From the NCBI GenBank assembly GCA_900318405.1, contig ONKP01000036.1:1-34876 (forward strand): a stretch of DNA of 34,876 nt. Reading direction: 5' to 3'. Below the pieces are notes generated by a model. The model made no database searches and was not told where the DNA came from. It worked only from the letters and a program-made list of their open reading frames with translations. The DNA comes from an uncultured Eubacteriales bacterium. Its GTDB lineage: Bacteria > Bacillota > Clostridia > Lachnospirales > Lachnospiraceae. Numbering within the stretch: the stretch's first letter is position 1; each line of letters opens with the position of its first letter. A program made the position numbers and the translations under genes. Of this stretch, positions 32,489-34,876 are shown one piece after another.

Positions 32489-33904
32489 ATGAACAGTATA
32501 CTGACCAATCTGACGGCGTTTTCCGTAAAGCTTGATACGGCCGTGTGGGGCATTCCCATGCTGATCCTGCTACTCGGTACGGGAATCTTCCTGAGCGCAA
32601 GGCTTGGCTTTCTGCAGTTCCGCAAATTTGGAACGATCATGAAAAACACGGTCGGAAAGCTTTTTAACGGAAAATCCGCCAATAAAAAGGGAACGCTTTC
32701 TCCGGTACAGGCGCTCACAACTGCACTTGCGGGAACAGTCGGCACCGGCAATATCGCCGGCGTGGCAGGAGCCATCGCCATCGGCGGTCCGGGTGCGATC
32801 TTCTGGATGTGGATTGCCGCCCTGTTTGGCATGTGCACCAAATACGCAGAAATCATCCTCTCCGTTCATTATCGGAAAAAGAACAACAAAGGAGATTTTG
32901 TCGGCGGGCCGATGTACTACATCGAGAACGGCCTCGGCAAAAAATGGAAATGGCTTTCCGTAATCTTCTGCATATTCGCCATGGTTGCGGCACTCGGCAC
33001 CGGCTGCATGACGCAGATCAATACCATCGCAACTTCTATCGGATCCGTATTCACGGCATACAATCCATCCATTGACGACGGCACGCTCCACATGATCTAT
33101 ATCATCATCGGCGTCATCGGAGCCATTCTCACGATCCTCGTTCTGTTCGGTGGTCTGCAGAGAATCGGCAGTGTCACGGAAAAGCTCGTACCTGTGATGG
33201 CACTGGTCTACATTCTAACCTCGCTGGTTGTTGTGATCACGCATGGCAGCAGGATCGGTACTGTCTTTGCACAGATCTTTGAATGTGCCTTTGAGCCATC
33301 GGCACTGGGCGGCGGTCTAACGGGCGTGGCGATTCAGCAGGCGATGCGTTCAGGATTCGGCAGAGGTATTTTTTCCAATGAAGCCGGCCTCGGCACGGCG
33401 CCGATTGCTCACGCGGCAGCCGATGTCGAGCATCCGGTAGAACAAGGAATATACGGCGTATTTGAGGTTTTTGCTGATACCATTGTCATCTGCACGCTGA
33501 CGGCTCTTGCCATTCTGACCTCCGGCTGTGCGGGACAGTTTTACGGAAAATCAGCGGCAGCGGATCTGACGATCATGGCCTTCTCCACGACCTTCGGCAA
33601 TAAGCTGGCCTCTCTCATCATTGCCGTGTGCATCACGATGTTTGCTTTTTCCACACTGCTGTCTTGGAGCCTGTACGGCGCACGCTGCATGGAATTTCTG
33701 GCCGGACCGCGTGGAATGGCCGTTTATGAAGCCATCTACATCGTCTTCGTTGTCATCGGTGCCGGCGTCAAACTGGATCTCGTGTGGAACTTGGCGGACA
33801 GTATGAATGCGCTGATGGCGATCCCGAACCTGATCGCCGTGCTGGCGCTGTCGCCTGTCGTTGTAAGACTCACACGGGATTATGCGCAGAAGAATAAGTT
33901 TTAA
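32489..33904 (+). CDS. Sodium:alanine/glycine symporter (AGCS family)
   Basis: Secondary transporter importing alanine, glycine or a related amino acid with sodium or protons. The 471-residue length is normal, with about ten to eleven spans. Signature regions are TALAGTVGTGNIAGVAGAIAIGGPGAIFWMWIAALFGMCTKYAE (about 78-121), GGPMYYIENGLGKKWKWL and SGFGRGIFSNEAGLGTAPIAHAAA (about 287-310), all typical of AlsT/AgcS/DagA proteins. The ATG at 32489 follows AAAGGTG by about 9 bases. It is monocistronic, between its own promoter and the terminator at 34006-34038. Confidence 0.95.
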   Translation: MNSILTNLTAFSVKLDTAVWGIPMLILLLGTGIFLSARLGFLQFRKFGTIMKNTVGKLFNGKSANKKGTLSPVQALTTALAGTVGTGNIAGVAGAIAIGGPGAIFWMWIAALFGMCTKYAEIILSVHYRKKNNKGDFVGGPMYYIENGLGKKWKWLSVIFCIFAMVAALGTGCMTQINTIATSIGSVFTAYNPSIDDGTLHMIYIIIGVIGAILTILVLFGGLQRIGSVTEKLVPVMALVYILTSLVVVITHGSRIGTVFAQIFECAFEPSALGGGLTGVAIQQAMRSGFGRGIFSNEAGLGTAPIAHAAADVEHPVEQGIYGVFEVFADTIVICTLTALAILTSGCAGQFYGKSAAADLTIMAFSTTFGNKLASLIIAVCITMFAFSTLLSWSLYGARCMEFLAGPRGMAVYEAIYIVFVVIGAGVKLDLVWNLADSMNALMAIPNLIAVLALSPVVVRLTRDYAQKNKF

Positions 33905-33910
33905 TCCTTC

Positions 33911-33998
33911 AAACACGCTTTGCGAGATTGATTTCGTTATCGCGACGTTCGCTACACTCGATCACTCCGTGATCGGATGTGTCACTCAGTTCGCGTAA
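33911..33998. repeat. Dispersed repeat family B, copy 2
   Basis: Aligns with 18999-19085. Here the internal hairpin is stronger: CGATCAC (33959-33965), a TCC loop and GTGATCG (33969-33975), a perfect 7-bp stem. It lies between the symporter stop and the terminator, so it would be transcribed in the symporter's 3' region. Confidence 0.6.
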
Positions 33999-34005
33999 GT
34001 TACGC

Positions 34006-34038
34006 AAAAAGCCCGCGGCTCAATGTCGCGGGCTTTTC
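34006..34038. terminator. Bidirectional intrinsic terminator
   Basis: An 8-bp perfect GC-rich stem, AGCCCGCG (34010-34017) with CGCGGGCT (34027-34034), is flanked by A-runs on the left and T-runs on the right. It can end both the plus-strand symporter and the minus-strand gene that stops at 34067. Confidence 0.9.
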
Positions 34039-34066
34039 TGTATCTATCATTCTTCAAATTTAAATT

Positions 34067-34714
34067 TCAGGCATTTCTGTCTTCGTCATCGTAATAATCA
34101 TCGTCATCGTAATCGCGAACCGTCTGCTTTTTGGTCAGATCCGGCAGCGTCACATCCGAATCAATCTTCTTCGCGAAGCGGTCATAATTGGTCATCGAAC
34201 TCGTGACCGTAAAACGCTTTCCGCCGTTCGGCCGGATCACAAGGCTCTGGCTCTCAGCCGCCGTCTGACCGCCGTTCTTTTTTACCGTGCGGATCTCGCT
34301 GAACGATGTCTTGAAGCGCTTGCCGAATGCCGGCTCAATCATGATCTCATCGCCGGTGACCATGACACGCTCCACCAGCACATGCCTTGCAATCATAAAA
34401 TACAGAATTCCGACAACGACAGATACGGCAATCTCGATAATCAGAACGACAATCTGCATTTTTTCGGAATTTTTCAATGCCAGATAACCGATCAGTCCAC
34501 AGACAGCCGCCGCGACAATGACCAGAAGAATTCCCTTCATAATCCCGGACCCACGGTTCTTGACCAGATAGTTATCCGGATTGTCATCCTTCGCCAGTCT
34601 CTTCTCCTCGGCTGTTACACCGGATGTCTGTGCTGATATCGTAATGATCAGACAGAATATTACGCAGAGGATCACACCGATCCACTGCAGCATAAATTCA
34701 AATATTGTCTGCAT
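34067..34714 (-). CDS. Small membrane protein of unknown function with an acidic tail
   Basis: I do not recognise the family. The 215-residue protein has three predicted spans (about 8-28, 59-80, 87-107). A soluble domain of about 90 residues follows (110-195), whose pattern of short strands (VMVTGDEIMIEPAFGKRFKTSFSEIRTVKKNG) resembles bacterial PH-like domains, a weak similarity only. It ends in an extremely acidic Asp/Tyr tail (DYDDDDYYDDEDRNA). The ATG at 34714 follows GGGAGG by about 7 bases. It has its own near-consensus promoter and shares a bidirectional terminator with the symporter gene. Confidence 0.75.
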   Translation of the reverse strand: MQTIFEFMLQWIGVILCVIFCLIITISAQTSGVTAEEKRLAKDDNPDNYLVKNRGSGIMKGILLVIVAAAVCGLIGYLALKNSEKMQIVVLIIEIAVSVVVGILYFMIARHVLVERVMVTGDEIMIEPAFGKRFKTSFSEIRTVKKNGGQTAAESQSLVIRPNGGKRFTVTSSMTNYDRFAKKIDSDVTLPDLTKKQTVRDYDDDDYYDDEDRNA

Positions 34715-34765
34715 GTAAAGCCTCCCGCACCGAAACCTTATGTTTCTGTAAACCCAGATACTCAG

Positions 34766-34794
34766 ATTCTAGCATCAGCACGATATGATGTCAA
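34766..34794 (-). promoter_or_regulatory. SigA-type promoter for the small membrane protein
   Basis: On the minus strand a perfect -35 TTGACA (34794-34789), a 17-base spacer and an extended -10 TGCTAGAAT (hexamer 34771-34766). The start would be about 45 bases before the ATG at 34714. Confidence 0.8.
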
Positions 34795-34832
34795 ACTGCA
34801 CCAGTTTCATCGTTACTTCCACAACTCAGAGA

Positions 34833-34876
34833 TACAGATGCTTCCAACCCGCAAGACCGCAGACGCCGGTGGTTAG
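34833..34876 (+). repeat. Dispersed repeat family A, copy running off the window end
   Basis: TACAGATGCTTCCAACCCGC followed by the 20-base core, which ends exactly at the last base of the window. It matches 11481-11526 apart from a small indel. Whether a facing arm follows, making the full palindrome, cannot be seen. Confidence 0.85.

Overview
The window looks like a moderately GC-rich chromosomal segment of a Gram-positive clostridium, probably a Lachnospiraceae-type Firmicute. This rests on AGGAGG-type ribosome binding sites, several TTG/GTG starts, an LTA-synthase-like sulfatase, a MetQ-type lipoprotein, a TPP riboswitch with an intrinsic terminator and an AGCS amino-acid symporter. There are no tRNA or rRNA genes, no CRISPR array, no transposase and no phage genes. 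Most of it is ordinary housekeeping and transport. The unusual material is in the intergenic repeats and in a few fused, inserted or decayed genes.

Layout. 1-2190 (minus): lysS, missing only its last codons, behind greA. Back-to-back promoters at 2384-2501 separate greA from a plus-strand pair: a stand-alone RelA/SpoT-type alarmone synthetase and a PAS / degenerate GGDEF / intact EAL protein. 6291-11124 (minus): LTA-synthase-like enzyme, an unknown membrane protein and adenine deaminase. 11557-16991 (plus): ABC ATPase, two ABC-2 permeases, a NarL-type histidine kinase and its response regulator, i.e. a sensor-controlled exporter. A large palindromic repeat lies between kinase and regulator. 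16992-20031: D-2-hydroxyacid dehydrogenase (minus), exonuclease III (plus) and an AEC permease (minus).

20240-25627 (plus) is a thiamine locus: promoter, TPP riboswitch, terminator, a ThiM-ThiE fusion, ThiW, ThiD and ThiC. No thiazole-synthesis genes (thiG, thiH, thiF, thiS) are in the window. The set fits a cell that makes HMP itself (ThiC, ThiD), salvages thiazole (ThiW uptake, ThiM kinase) and joins the two with ThiE. 25944-27001 (minus) is an aminotransferase pseudogene with an internal deletion. 27200-31477 (minus) is metN-metI-metQ followed by a GlcD-type FAD oxidase. 31898-33904 (plus) holds a PaaI-type thioesterase and a sodium:alanine symporter. 34067-34714 (minus) is a small membrane protein of unknown function.

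The strongest candidate for something undescribed is a dispersed palindromic repeat family ('family A') with a 20-base core, CCGCAGACGCCGGTGGTTAG. The core is identical in three places (11481-11526, 16176-16222 in reverse, 34833-34876) and occurs as a two-mismatch variant inside a different stem at 31656-31726. Two further intergenic repeat families (B: 18999-19085 and 33911-33998; C: 11170-11194 and 27033-27094) also recur. All calls come from reading the sequence; no database search was run.
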